19,734 nt of DNA, taken from NCBI GenBank assembly GCA_964531285.1, contig CAZHDI010000054.1, positions 1-19,734 of the forward strand. Reading direction: 5' to 3'. Each line of letters starts with the position of its first letter. Position 1 is the stretch's first letter. The notes beneath the pieces are model-generated. The model was not told the origin of the DNA. It saw nothing but the letters and a program-made list of their open reading frames with translations, and searched no databases. Positions 1-7,624 of this stretch are shown piece by piece. This DNA comes from CAZHDI01 sp964531285 (GTDB lineage: Bacteria; Pseudomonadota; Alphaproteobacteria; JAJFIK01). A program made the translations under genes and the position numbers.

Positions 1-10
1 TGTCTTCGTT

Positions 11-52
11 GCTTCCGCTGCGCTTGGCTCTTCGGGCCTTGACCCTGTGCTC
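11..52 (+). repeat. Dispersed hairpin repeat, copy 1
   Basis: Core GCTTCCGCTGCGC at 11-23 is followed by a hairpin at 26-38 (GGCTC, loop TTC, GGGCC, one G-T pair) and then GTGCTC at 47-52. The same order of core, three-base-loop hairpin and GTGCTC recurs three more times near 19330-19620. The copy lies just upstream of the RTX gene. Its role is unknown; it could be a REP-like element. Confidence 0.6.
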
Positions 53-122
53 GTTGGAAGATAGACCCAAACTCCGGTGTGGACCGGCACGCGAGGCGGG
101 CCGGACGGAGAGGGGGCGGGCG

Positions 123-1397
123 ATGGCAATCGTCACGGGTGGCCCCGGGGACAATGTACTCGAGGGCGGACCCGAGCAGGACACGCTGGACGGCGCGGGC
201 GGCGATGACCGTTTGAGCGGGCGCGGCGGCTTTGACCGGTTGACCGGCGGTCCGGGCGCGGATCTGTTCGCCGACACGCCCGCGGGTCTCCATGCCGATG
301 TGATCACCGATTTCACGCCCGAAGACGACCGTCTGCAGATCATCGGCGTGTCGTTGAGCCTCGGCGATGTGGACCCCGATCCCGATCTGGCGCTGTTCTG
401 GTTCGACACCGATGGCGATGGGATCAATGACACGGCGGTGACGCTCGAAGGCGTCGATCCCGATGCGCTCCTGATTGCCGTGACCTCGGGCGAGGCGGCC
501 GGGCAGCCATTCACCGATATCACTTTCAGCCCGTTGCCCCAAAGCGATCCGGGCTCGGATGAGCCCGAGACCATCAAGGTCGATGAGGCCGATTCCGGCA
601 CGCCGGTTCTGGCCGGTGGCGGCGATGACCGGATCAAGGGCAGCAAGGCGGCGGACCTGCTGTTCGGCGGCGCCGGGAACGATGATCTTCGCGGCCGTCA
701 TGAGGCGGACGACCTGCGCGGCGGCTCGGGCGACGACAGGCTTCGGGGCGACAAGGGCGACGATGCGCTGACCGGGGACGACGGGGCCGACGCGCTCGAC
801 GGCGGCAAGGGGGCCGATCTGCTGACCGGCGGATCCGGCGATGATGTCCTCGACGGCGGGCATGGCGACGACCGGCTTTATGGCAATGCGGGCGATGATC
901 GTCTCGACGGCGGCAAGGGCGGCGACCGGCTCGATGGCGGCGCGGGCGCGGATCATCTGTCCGGCGGCAAGGACGCGGACCATCTGTTGGGCGGTCAGGA
1001 CGCAGACAATCTTGATGGCGGGAAGGCCGAAGACCGTCTCGAGGGTCAGGGCGGCAATGATACGCTTTTGGGCGGTAAGGGCGCCGACATCCTGATGGGT
1101 GGGGCCGGCGAGGACCGGATCGACGGCGGCCGCGATGCGGATGTACTGACCGGCGGCAACGGCGGCGATGTATTCGTCTTCACCAAGAAAACCGGCGCCG
1201 ATCGGGTGACCGATTTCGATCCTTTGACGGACCGCATCGATCTGACGGATTTCGGATCCAAGCTGGAGATTGCCGAGATTCTGGCTGCGCTTGTGCCGAA
1301 TGGAGACAATCTGGTGCTCGCTCTCAATGGCAAAGGCAGTCTGACCTTGGAGGGTGCTGCGGACGACCTTCTCTCCGAGGCGCAGTTCATTTTCTGA
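123..1397 (+). CDS. RTX calcium-binding protein, probable type I secretion substrate
   Basis: A 424-residue acidic, Gly/Asp-rich protein with many GGxGxD-type nonapeptides that bind Ca2+ and fold into beta-rolls. A short RTX block (about residues 5-50) is followed by a module opening with ADVITDF and holding an EF-hand-like loop DTDGDGIND (about 100-112). A long second RTX block (about 160-348) follows, then ADRVTDFDPLTDRIDL and the ending SEAQFIF. Proteins of this kind are usually exported by type I secretion through an uncleaved C-terminal signal, and no N-terminal signal peptide is visible. The start at 123 is chosen because GAGAGGGGG lies just upstream and the protein turns RTX-like at once; the reading frame extends to base 9, but that extension is Arg-rich and unlike the family. 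There is no catalytic domain, so its function (surface, biofilm or S-layer-like) is open. Confidence 0.85.
   Translation: MAIVTGGPGDNVLEGGPEQDTLDGAGGDDRLSGRGGFDRLTGGPGADLFADTPAGLHADVITDFTPEDDRLQIIGVSLSLGDVDPDPDLALFWFDTDGDGINDTAVTLEGVDPDALLIAVTSGEAAGQPFTDITFSPLPQSDPGSDEPETIKVDEADSGTPVLAGGGDDRIKGSKAADLLFGGAGNDDLRGRHEADDLRGGSGDDRLRGDKGDDALTGDDGADALDGGKGADLLTGGSGDDVLDGGHGDDRLYGNAGDDRLDGGKGGDRLDGGAGADHLSGGKDADHLLGGQDADNLDGGKAEDRLEGQGGNDTLLGGKGADILMGGAGEDRIDGGRDADVLTGGNGGDVFVFTKKTGADRVTDFDPLTDRIDLTDFGSKLEIAEILAALVPNGDNLVLALNGKGSLTLEGAADDLLSEAQFIF
606..1170 (+). repeat. 27-nt-period tandem repeat encoding RTX nonapeptides
   Basis: Units of about 27 bases, recognisable by recurring GGCGGC...GGCGACGAC-like steps, each encode about nine residues of the GGxGxDxLx type. 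The repeat is coding and degenerate at the DNA level. It explains the spurious open frames on both strands across this stretch. Confidence 0.8.
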
Positions 1398-1464
1398 TGG
1401 CAAGCCTCTTGAGGCGATCCTCCGTTAACCCCTTATTTGCATTTGCGTATCAGGCTGGGACAGA

Positions 1465-1517
1465 ATACGGACTTTGAGATGAAGTCTTGTTCATCTTTGC
1501 TCAAAATCCGTCCGTAT
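1465..1517. repeat. Large imperfect inverted repeat
   Basis: The outer arms ATACGGAC (1465-1472) and GTCCGTAT (1510-1517) match perfectly. TTTGAG (1473-1478) then pairs with CTCAAA (1500-1505), and ATGAA (1479-1483) with TTCAT (1490-1494), leaving a 6-base loop and two one-sided bulges. That makes 19 pairs in a 53-base element. It could be a terminator-like structure for the upstream gene, a small structured RNA or a protein-binding site; no T-run follows. Confidence 0.5.
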
Positions 1518-1760
1518 ACCCGCGCACCCTCTTTTCAGCCTGCTCGAATCGTGGAGACTGACCCGCGTGCGTAGTGGGGTGGCCGGATCCGGGTGAGCGG
1601 GCCGGCCAAGACAACGGTGAGGTGGCTGCCGCGCCGTCCGGGATCGGGCGGCCGATGCGGTCCGCTGGATGCCGTTGGCTCCGGAAGACACGTATCGCCC
1701 GCCCATCAAGATCGCCGGTCCGGCCGCGCCGAGCCATCCGCCGCTGATCGCCTGTCTGTG

Positions 1761-1789
1761 CACCCCAAAAATGGTTTGTCTAGGGGGTG
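1761..1789 (+). promoter_or_regulatory. Possible RBS-occluding stem before the dehydrogenase
   Basis: CACCCC (1761-1766) is complementary to GGGGTG (1784-1789). The second arm is part of the A-G5 Shine-Dalgarno stretch (1782-1787) just before the ATG at 1792. The 17-base loop would hold the two arms together and could limit translation initiation. Pairing is seen directly; regulation is inferred. Confidence 0.3.
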
Positions 1790-1791
1790 TT

Positions 1792-2871
1792 ATGTCCAGC
1801 AATCGCCGTGTGGTCTATCGCAAGGCCGGAGGGCCCCGGGTCGTCGATCTCGTGGACGACGCGATTCCGGAGCCGGGGGACTATGAGGTCCGCATCCGGG
1901 TCGAAGCCGCCGGCGTGGCGTTTTCCGATATCGTTCAGCGCAATGGCATGCATACCGACCAGCCCGGGTTTCCCATGACACCGGGCTATGACATCTGCGG
2001 GCGGATCGATGCGGTTGGCCGGTCCGCGGGGCGTCGCTTTGCCAAGGGCCAGCGGGTCGCCGGCGTGACGATGGTCGGCGGTTATGCGGATTATGTGTGC
2101 GTGGAGCCCGACTTCCTGGTGCCGGTCGAAGAGCATCTGGACGCCGCCGAGGTGGTGACTCTGTGTCTCAACTATGTGACCGCATGCCAGATGCTGCATC
2201 GCCTTGCCGCCGTGGAGCCGGGCGATTCCGTTCTCGTGCATGCGGCCGGCGGCGGTGTGGGGACGGCGCTGCTGGAATTGGGCTCGCTCTATGAGTTGAC
2301 CATGTATGGCACGGTCTCCAAGGCCAAGGCCGGGGCGGTCGAGCAGTTGGGCGCCATTCCGATCGATTACCGTGCGGTCGATTTCGTCGAGGCGGTGCAG
2401 CGCCAGACCGACGGCATGGGTGTGATGGCCGCGTTCGATGCGATCGGGCGCAGCCATGCCCGGCGCAGCCTGGAAGCCCTGGCGCCGAATGGCCGGCTGG
2501 TCGTGTACGGCGCGACCGGCGATCTGCCCAAGGGCAAAAAACGCCTGTTCCCTCAGCGGGCGGATGTTCTGGCGCCGAACGCGCTGCCGCTGGGCGAGGT
2601 GTTCGGTGAGGCCCGTTCGGTCATGGCCTACAATATCCAATGGCTGCGCCGGGCGCGCCCGTCCTGGTATCGCGAGGATCTGACCGCGCTGGTCGATCAC
2701 CTGGCCCGGGGCCATCTGCAACCGCTTATTGCCGAGCGCTTCCCGCTGGAGGCGGTCCGCGAGGCCCAGGCCACGTTCCTGCGCGCGCAGAAGGCCGGCA
2801 AGGTCGTGCTCGAGACCGGATACAAGGCCGCCGCGCCCGCCGAACCGGTGCTGGCCCAGGCGGCGGAATAA
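1792..2871 (+). CDS. Zinc-free MDR-family NADPH:quinone oxidoreductase-like dehydrogenase
   Basis: A 359-residue cytosolic medium-chain dehydrogenase/reductase. The N-terminal GroES-like fold contains the typical PGYDICGRIDAVG segment. A Rossmann domain follows, with the nucleotide-binding HAAGGGVGTALLELG, and the C-terminal part holds GKVVLETGYK. The cysteine and histidine ligands of zinc alcohol dehydrogenases are not evident, which fits the quinone oxidoreductase/VAT-1 branch that reduces quinones or enones with NADPH; the actual substrate is unknown. The start at 1792 is preferred over the in-frame codon at 1669 because it follows a strong AGGGGG and gives the family's normal N-terminus. 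Prolyl-tRNA synthetase starts 87 bases downstream on the same strand, so cotranscription is possible. Confidence 0.85.
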   Translation: MSSNRRVVYRKAGGPRVVDLVDDAIPEPGDYEVRIRVEAAGVAFSDIVQRNGMHTDQPGFPMTPGYDICGRIDAVGRSAGRRFAKGQRVAGVTMVGGYADYVCVEPDFLVPVEEHLDAAEVVTLCLNYVTACQMLHRLAAVEPGDSVLVHAAGGGVGTALLELGSLYELTMYGTVSKAKAGAVEQLGAIPIDYRAVDFVEAVQRQTDGMGVMAAFDAIGRSHARRSLEALAPNGRLVVYGATGDLPKGKKRLFPQRADVLAPNALPLGEVFGEARSVMAYNIQWLRRARPSWYREDLTALVDHLARGHLQPLIAERFPLEAVREAQATFLRAQKAGKVVLETGYKAAAPAEPVLAQAAE

Positions 2872-2958
2872 GGTGTCCCCATCCCCCGGCTTGTGACTGG
2901 CGCAGACGCACGGTAAACATCCCGTCTGCCCATTCCTTCAGCGCGCGGGAGAGAACCG

Positions 2959-4521
2959 ATGTCCGGTGCCGCAGCCTCCAAGGCCCAGAACGCGAAAAAG
3001 AAGACAGCCATCACGCCGACCCGCTCGGAGAATTATGCCGAGTGGTATCAACAGGTCGTGCGCGGCGCCGACATGGCCGAGACCTCGCCGGTGCGCGGCT
3101 GCATGATCATTAAGCCGTGGGGCTATGCGATCTGGGAGGCGGTGCAGGCGATTCTCGACCGCCGGTTCAAAGAGACCGGCCATGAGAACGCGTATTTCCC
3201 GCTGCTGATCCCGCTGCGCTTCTTTGAAAAGGAAGCCAGCCATGTGGAAGGCTTCGCCAAGGAAATGGCGGTGGTCACGCACCACCGGCTCGAGGCGGAG
3301 GACGGTAAGCTCGTCCCGGCGGGGGAACTGGAAGAGCCCCTGGTCATCCGCCCGACCTCCGAGACCATCATCGGCGAGGCCTTCGCCAACTGGATCCGGT
3401 CCTATCGTGACCTGCCAGTGCTGATCAATCAGTGGGCGAATGTCATGCGCTGGGAGATGCGCACCCGGCTGTTTTTGCGCACCTCGGAGTTTCTCTGGCA
3501 GGAGGGTCACACGGCCCATGCCACCGAGGACGAAGCGCGCGCCGAAACATCTCAGATGCTCGAGGTGTACCGCGAGGTGGTCGAGGAGCATATGGCGATC
3601 CCGGTGGTCACCGGCGCCAAGAGCGAGAGCGAGCGCTTTCCGGGTGCGGTCGATACGTTGTGCATCGAAGCGCTGATGCAGGACGGCCGCGCGCTTCAGG
3701 CCGGGACGTCCCATTATCTGGGGCAGAATTTCTCCAGGGCCGCGAATATCCGGTTTCAGGCCGAAGACGGCGAGTGGCATCATCCGCATACGACCAGCTG
3801 GGGCGTGTCCACCCGCCTGATCGGTGCGCTGATCATGACCCATTCGGACGATGACGGGCTGCGTCTGCCGCCGCGCATCGCACCGCGCCATGTGGTGATC
3901 CTGCCCGTGATCCGTGATGAGGAGACCCGCGCGGATGTGCTCGATTATGCCGAGACGGTGGCCGCGCGGATCGGGGCGGCCCAGTTCGACGGCGCGCCGG
4001 TGCGGGTGAAGCTCGATACGCGCGACATGCCGGCGCCGGAAAAGAAATGGGAATGGATCCGCAAGGGGGCGCCGGTTCTGCTGGAGGTCGGCCCGCGCGA
4101 TATCGCCGAGGCCAAGGCGGCCTTCGCCCGGCGCGACCGGCTCGGCGACAAAAAGGCGATCCTGCCTATCGATGAGATCGCGGCGACCATGGGCGATACG
4201 CTTGAGGCCATCCAGCAGGGTCTTTATGACGCGGCGCTGGCCTTCCAGAACGCCCGGACCCGGACGGATATCGCCACGTTCGAGGACTTTGCAGCGCATT
4301 TCGGCCCGAAGGGCGAGGGCGACCGCACAGGCTTCGATAGCGAGGTCGGCTTCGTGCGCGCGCCCTGGTGCGGCACGGCGGAGTCCGAAGATAAGCTCGA
4401 TGCGCTGGGCGTTACGATCCGCTGCCTGCCATTCGATCAGCCGGACCCGGACAGTCTGGGGCCGTGTGTGCTGACGGGCGGCAAGGCCGTGACCGAGGCC
4501 CTGTTCGCCAAGGCGTATTGA
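2959..4521 (+). CDS. proS: Prolyl-tRNA synthetase, archaeal/eukaryotic type
   Basis: A 520-residue class II aminoacyl-tRNA synthetase that activates proline with ATP and charges tRNA-Pro. The N-terminal MIIKPWGYAIWE and PTSETIIGEAF are typical of the catalytic core. Motif 2 lies around RWEMRTRLFLRTSEFLWQEG (residues 164-183), and motif 3 around TSWGVSTRLIGALIMTH (279-295). The order and sequence of these blocks, the lack of the editing insertion between motifs 2 and 3, and the C-terminal extension ending in Tyr place it in the short archaeal/eukaryotic-like form (ProS type 3) rather than the usual bacterial form. GGGAGAG lies just before the ATG. The charged, Lys-rich first 20 residues look like an extension. 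Whether a second, bacterial-type proS exists elsewhere cannot be seen. Confidence 0.95.
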   Translation: MSGAAASKAQNAKKKTAITPTRSENYAEWYQQVVRGADMAETSPVRGCMIIKPWGYAIWEAVQAILDRRFKETGHENAYFPLLIPLRFFEKEASHVEGFAKEMAVVTHHRLEAEDGKLVPAGELEEPLVIRPTSETIIGEAFANWIRSYRDLPVLINQWANVMRWEMRTRLFLRTSEFLWQEGHTAHATEDEARAETSQMLEVYREVVEEHMAIPVVTGAKSESERFPGAVDTLCIEALMQDGRALQAGTSHYLGQNFSRAANIRFQAEDGEWHHPHTTSWGVSTRLIGALIMTHSDDDGLRLPPRIAPRHVVILPVIRDEETRADVLDYAETVAARIGAAQFDGAPVRVKLDTRDMPAPEKKWEWIRKGAPVLLEVGPRDIAEAKAAFARRDRLGDKKAILPIDEIAATMGDTLEAIQQGLYDAALAFQNARTRTDIATFEDFAAHFGPKGEGDRTGFDSEVGFVRAPWCGTAESEDKLDALGVTIRCLPFDQPDPDSLGPCVLTGGKAVTEALFAKAY

Positions 4522-4543
4522 GGCGCCGGAACGTTCTTGTGTC

Positions 4544-4696
4544 ATGACCGGCACGGATCCGGTCGCGGTCCGGCAATGGGGGTACATCGAAAGGGTCTCG
4601 ACCGGATTATATCTGATGTCCCTCGGCGAGGCGGCGGAGGGCGCCGCCATGCTCGCGGTGGCCGGCCGCTGGATCGGGGGTGATCCTGGCGGTTGA
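4544..4696 (+). CDS. Doubtful 50-residue small ORF
   Basis: The ATG lies 22 bases after the proS stop and the frame runs 50 codons to TGA. The product begins MTGTDPVAVRQW and includes a helix-prone Ala/Leu/Glu stretch (SLGEAAEGAAMLAVAGRWI). I recognise no family. A good ribosome binding site is lacking. It could be a short translated tail of the proS transcript or chance. Confidence 0.15.
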   Translation: MTGTDPVAVRQWGYIERVSTGLYLMSLGEAAEGAAMLAVAGRWIGGDPGG

Positions 4697-4938
4697 GGGC
4701 TTGTCCCGCCGGCGAGTGTTCACCCGCCACATCCGCGCGCCTTGGCAGGGAATACGCCCCGCCGAACCCCTTGGCTTTCCCGCCTGTGTGACGGCGGTAC
4801 ATAGGCCGCTGCGGTTTGCTCCTTTACCCTTATGTCGGCGTGATCATCGGGAGCCGTACACGGTTACCGGTCCGACAGACAGATCGCGCGTGCGGGCTGC
4901 CACGGCCCGCCCGAGATCCGGCGGTGAAGGGGACACAC

Positions 4939-5079
4939 TTGGAAACCGATCATCTTTATACAGAAGATGGCGCGGTCGTAATGGAGCGGTCACTCAGCCG
5001 CCACATTTGGATCGCGCAATGGCTGCGCCTCGCGGCCGACCGGACCGTTACCTATCTCCTGTTCGGCCACGTCCGTTAA
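4939..5079 (+). CDS. Doubtful 46-residue small ORF with TTG start
   Basis: AAGGGGA (4927-4933) precedes a TTG codon by five bases, a plausible initiation site. The 46-residue product contains MERSLSRHIWIAQWLRLAAD and YLLFGHVR, an amphipathic, Trp/Arg-containing segment that looks more protein-like than the surrounding frames. No family is recognised. An internal ATG at 4981 is an alternative start. It could be a leader peptide for the KAP gene downstream, but nothing proves expression. Confidence 0.25.
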   Translation: METDHLYTEDGAVVMERSLSRHIWIAQWLRLAADRTVTYLLFGHVR

Positions 5080-5257
5080 CGACCGGCAAGGCCAGTAATC
5101 CTCCGTATGGGGTGACGGCCGCCGGTGCTGCCGCCGCTGGCGGTATGGCACCGTTCTTGCCGCGCTTTGTCACCGGGCAACGGGCATACGGATCGGCGGT
5201 TTGTCTGACAGCGAAGACGGCGCTCGCGCACGGCGTGTTTTTGTTCTGGCATTGTGT

Positions 5258-5271
5258 CCAATCCGTATTGG
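5258..5271. promoter_or_regulatory. Short palindrome upstream of the KAP NTPase
   Basis: CCAAT, centre CCGT, ATTGG form a perfect 5-bp inverted repeat about 70 bases before the start codon. It has the size of a small operator half-site pair, but no clear -35/-10 pair could be placed around it. Confidence 0.25.
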
Positions 5272-5340
5272 CGACATAGTCTTGGGTGAATGGTGGTGCC
5301 GGTCTTTCGGCGTCCAATTCCGGCAAAAACGGATGGACAC

Positions 5341-7530
5341 ATGACTTCGAACAACACGATCGCGGCGGCCGATTTTCTGCCGCCGAGCCGCGCGCGGTAT
5401 GAGGGCCAGGCCTTCCATGACGCGGTAACCCCGGGCGCGGAAAGCGGCGCCGGGCCGCTGCCGGAGGGCCTTGTGAGCGCGCCGCTGGAGCGGCCCATTC
5501 AGATGCCCCAGCAGGATCTTCTGGGCCGGGCGGACCTTGTGCGCCGTCTGGCGCGGACCCTTGTGGCGGCGGACGGCCTGCGTTCGCGCGGGGTGGCCGT
5601 CGGGCTGACCGGACCGTCCGGGTCGGGAAAAACCTCGCTCTTGAACCTTCTTGATCATGAATTGCAGGAGCGCCGTCCGCGCCCCATCATAATCCGCTTC
5701 AATCCCTGGCTCGTGTCGGGCCGGGACATGCTGATCTCGGAGTTTCTGACCACGCTCGCGGCGGTTCTGGGCGCCGAGCGCCGCTTCGAGGACGCCGCCG
5801 GACAGGCCGCCGACCTCATCCAGGGCTATATGGCCCATCTCAACGGCGCGCCGGGTTTCGCCGGCGCCGCGCTGGCAGTGCCGGATGAAACCGGTGCGAC
5901 CGGTTATGGCAGCGGCTATGGCGCGACGCTGCATGAGCGGCGCCACGCGATTTCCGATGCTCTGTCGCGCATCGAGGTGCCGATCATCGTGCTGATCGAC
6001 GAGGTGGATCAGCTCGATCCCGTGGAACTGGCGGGGATGGCCCAGCTCATTCGCGCGGTGGCGGACTTCGATCAGATCTCCTTCGTCCTGACTTACGACG
6101 AGGCCTATGTCATCGAGGCGCTGGGCCATGACGCGCCGTTTGGCCAGGAGGCCATCCGGGGCCGCTCGCTCCTTGAAAAGGTCGTGCAATTGCAGATCCC
6201 GGTGCCGCAAGCCGGTCCGGACGACATTCGGGCGTTGCTCGATGCCGAACTGCGTCCGGTGCTGGCCGATCTGGGCAGCGCGGTCGCGCTTGTCGGCGAG
6301 CCGCGGTTCGAGGATCTCATCGCGACGGTCCTGCCGGGGCCGGTTCTGACGACCCCGCGCGACATCAAGCGTCTGGTCAGCCATGTGCGCGCGCTTGCCC
6401 CGCTGATCGGCAGCGATGTGGATCTGGCCGATGTGGTCGGGTTCTGCGCGCTGATGGCCAAGGCGCCGGATCTGGCGGCGGCGGTCCGTGCCAAGCCGGA
6501 GCGGTATGTGCTCGATCCCGATACGGATGATGAGCTGCGCCGGCGCCTTGAGTTACCGCTGGCCGTTGACGGCGAGGGCGATGACAGCGAGCCTCTGGAA
6601 CTCGCCCATGTGCCCGCCGGCATCGCGCTATTGCACCGGTTCCTCTTCCCGGTCCATGTCAAACCGGGCGAGATCACCGAGATCGCCAAGAACCGGATTT
6701 GTTTCCAGCGCCCGCTGATGGATGTCATCCGGCTCGGCCGGTCGGCGCCGGACGCACCGGTGACGCCCGAGAGCCATCTCGAACTCCTGTCAGCCGAACG
6801 CGACACCGTCGCCTCGACGCTTCTGGGTGCGGTGGCCGATGGCAGTCTCGACCGGCTGTTGACCCGGCTGGCCGAGACCTATCCGCTGGCCAAATCGGTC
6901 GATGACGAGGCGATCTGGGCGGGGATCCTGGATGCGCTGCTGGTGCTTCAGTCCGGCGATGCCGCGCGGGGTCCGGCAATCGCGCCGTCCACCGGCAGTC
7001 AACTTGTCGATATCCTGGCGCATCTGTTCGAGCGCCGGGCGCTGAGTGCGGCGGGCTTCCCCGCGGCGGCGATCCTGTCGTCCTTCGTCGCGGAAGGCGA
7101 GTGGAACCTGTCGGCGGCGTTGCTGCGGCCGTGCTGGGCGCAGGCGCGCATGACCCGTCATCACGGCACCGAGCCGATGGCGCCGGCAAGCCTGGAGCCG
7201 GAAGAAGCCCGGAACCTGGCGTTCCAATATGCGATGCATGCCCGCGCGGCTCATATCAAAGGCGAGTTCCTGCCGGGGCTCTTGTCGCTGTCACCGGTCC
7301 TGCTGCTCATCGATATGGCGGTCTGGGACACCCAATGGCAGTCCGGTTTTCAGCAGATGGTGGTCAACAATCCGTCCACGGTCGGATCGCGCCTGCTGGA
7401 ATTGATGTTTGCCGATGGCGATACGCTCGACCCGCGCCTGCGCGGCCGGATCGTGGGCAATGAGGAATTGCTCGGCCATCTGGAGCAGCTCTGGCGCAGC
7501 ACGCGCCGCCATGCGAACGCGGCGCAGTAA
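5341..7530 (+). CDS. KAP-family P-loop NTPase
   Basis: A 729-residue protein with the hallmarks of KAP P-loop NTPases. Walker A is GPSGSGKT (residues 91-98), followed by the characteristic FNPW (120-123). Walker B is IIVLIDEVDQLD (215-226), and FVLTYDEAYVIEAL follows as a sensor-like strand. TTPRDIKRLVSHV is the helical-lid region where KAP proteins bind or contact nucleotide. The C-terminal half (about 400-729) is helical and unrecognised. Many KAP proteins carry transmembrane helices inserted between Walker A and B; none is visible here, so this one looks soluble. The start at 5341 is preferred to the in-frame ATG at 5290 because the extension is short and basic; the ribosome binding site (GGATGG) is weak for both. 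It stands alone, with no obvious partner on its strand. The biological role is unknown; KAP NTPases occur in phage-defence and membrane-associated contexts. Confidence 0.85.
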   Translation: MTSNNTIAAADFLPPSRARYEGQAFHDAVTPGAESGAGPLPEGLVSAPLERPIQMPQQDLLGRADLVRRLARTLVAADGLRSRGVAVGLTGPSGSGKTSLLNLLDHELQERRPRPIIIRFNPWLVSGRDMLISEFLTTLAAVLGAERRFEDAAGQAADLIQGYMAHLNGAPGFAGAALAVPDETGATGYGSGYGATLHERRHAISDALSRIEVPIIVLIDEVDQLDPVELAGMAQLIRAVADFDQISFVLTYDEAYVIEALGHDAPFGQEAIRGRSLLEKVVQLQIPVPQAGPDDIRALLDAELRPVLADLGSAVALVGEPRFEDLIATVLPGPVLTTPRDIKRLVSHVRALAPLIGSDVDLADVVGFCALMAKAPDLAAAVRAKPERYVLDPDTDDELRRRLELPLAVDGEGDDSEPLELAHVPAGIALLHRFLFPVHVKPGEITEIAKNRICFQRPLMDVIRLGRSAPDAPVTPESHLELLSAERDTVASTLLGAVADGSLDRLLTRLAETYPLAKSVDDEAIWAGILDALLVLQSGDAARGPAIAPSTGSQLVDILAHLFERRALSAAGFPAAAILSSFVAEGEWNLSAALLRPCWAQARMTRHHGTEPMAPASLEPEEARNLAFQYAMHARAAHIKGEFLPGLLSLSPVLLLIDMAVWDTQWQSGFQQMVVNNPSTVGSRLLELMFADGDTLDPRLRGRIVGNEELLGHLEQLWRSTRRHANAAQ

Positions 7531-7589
7531 GCGCATGGTCCGTCCGGGTCCTGCCATGGCATGTCCGGTCCGGTTCCGCATTTCCTGCG

Positions 7590-7616
7590 GCCGCGCGCCA
7601 GCCCTTGGCGCGCGGC
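7590..7616. terminator. Shared terminator-like hairpin between convergent genes
   Basis: An 11-bp perfect GC-rich stem (7590-7600 with 7606-7616) with the 5-base loop GCCCT sits between the KAP stop codon and the stop of the convergent methyltransferase-like gene. On the plus strand it is followed by a weak T-containing tail (7617-7626) and none on the minus strand, so it may block transcription from both sides or simply stabilise 3' ends. Confidence 0.65.
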
Positions 7617-7624
7617 ACGTCTGT

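Larger units (their letters stand above)
1398..1791. other. Intergenic region with two inverted repeats
   Basis: No convincing gene lies in these 394 bases. A small 5-bp hairpin (GCCTC-TT-GAGGC, 1404-1415) follows the RTX stop codon without a T-run. A large imperfect inverted repeat lies at 1465-1517, and a stem at 1761-1789 overlaps the ribosome binding site of the next gene. Open frames here are Arg/Pro-rich and look non-coding. Confidence 0.6.
4522..5340. other. Long intergenic/leader region before the KAP NTPase
   Basis: These 819 bases hold no confident gene. Two micro-ORFs are listed separately as doubtful. An inverted pair TCCGTATG (5102-5109) and CATACGGA (5185-5192), and a short palindrome at 5258-5271, are visible. 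A long open frame (4680-5279) translates to Arg/Pro-rich sequence without domain character, so I treat it as non-coding. Confidence 0.5.

Noticed and set aside
606..1170. Possible CRISPR-like or satellite array
   Set aside because: The 27-base period is explained by RTX nonapeptide coding; there are no identical repeats with unique spacers.
2938..4650. 570-residue open frame on the minus strand
   Set aside because: It is the complement of proS; the product is His/Arg-rich with no domain, while proS is certain.
4680..5279. 199-residue open frame on the plus strand
   Set aside because: Arg/Pro-rich, no motif and no ribosome binding site; typical of GC-rich non-coding DNA.
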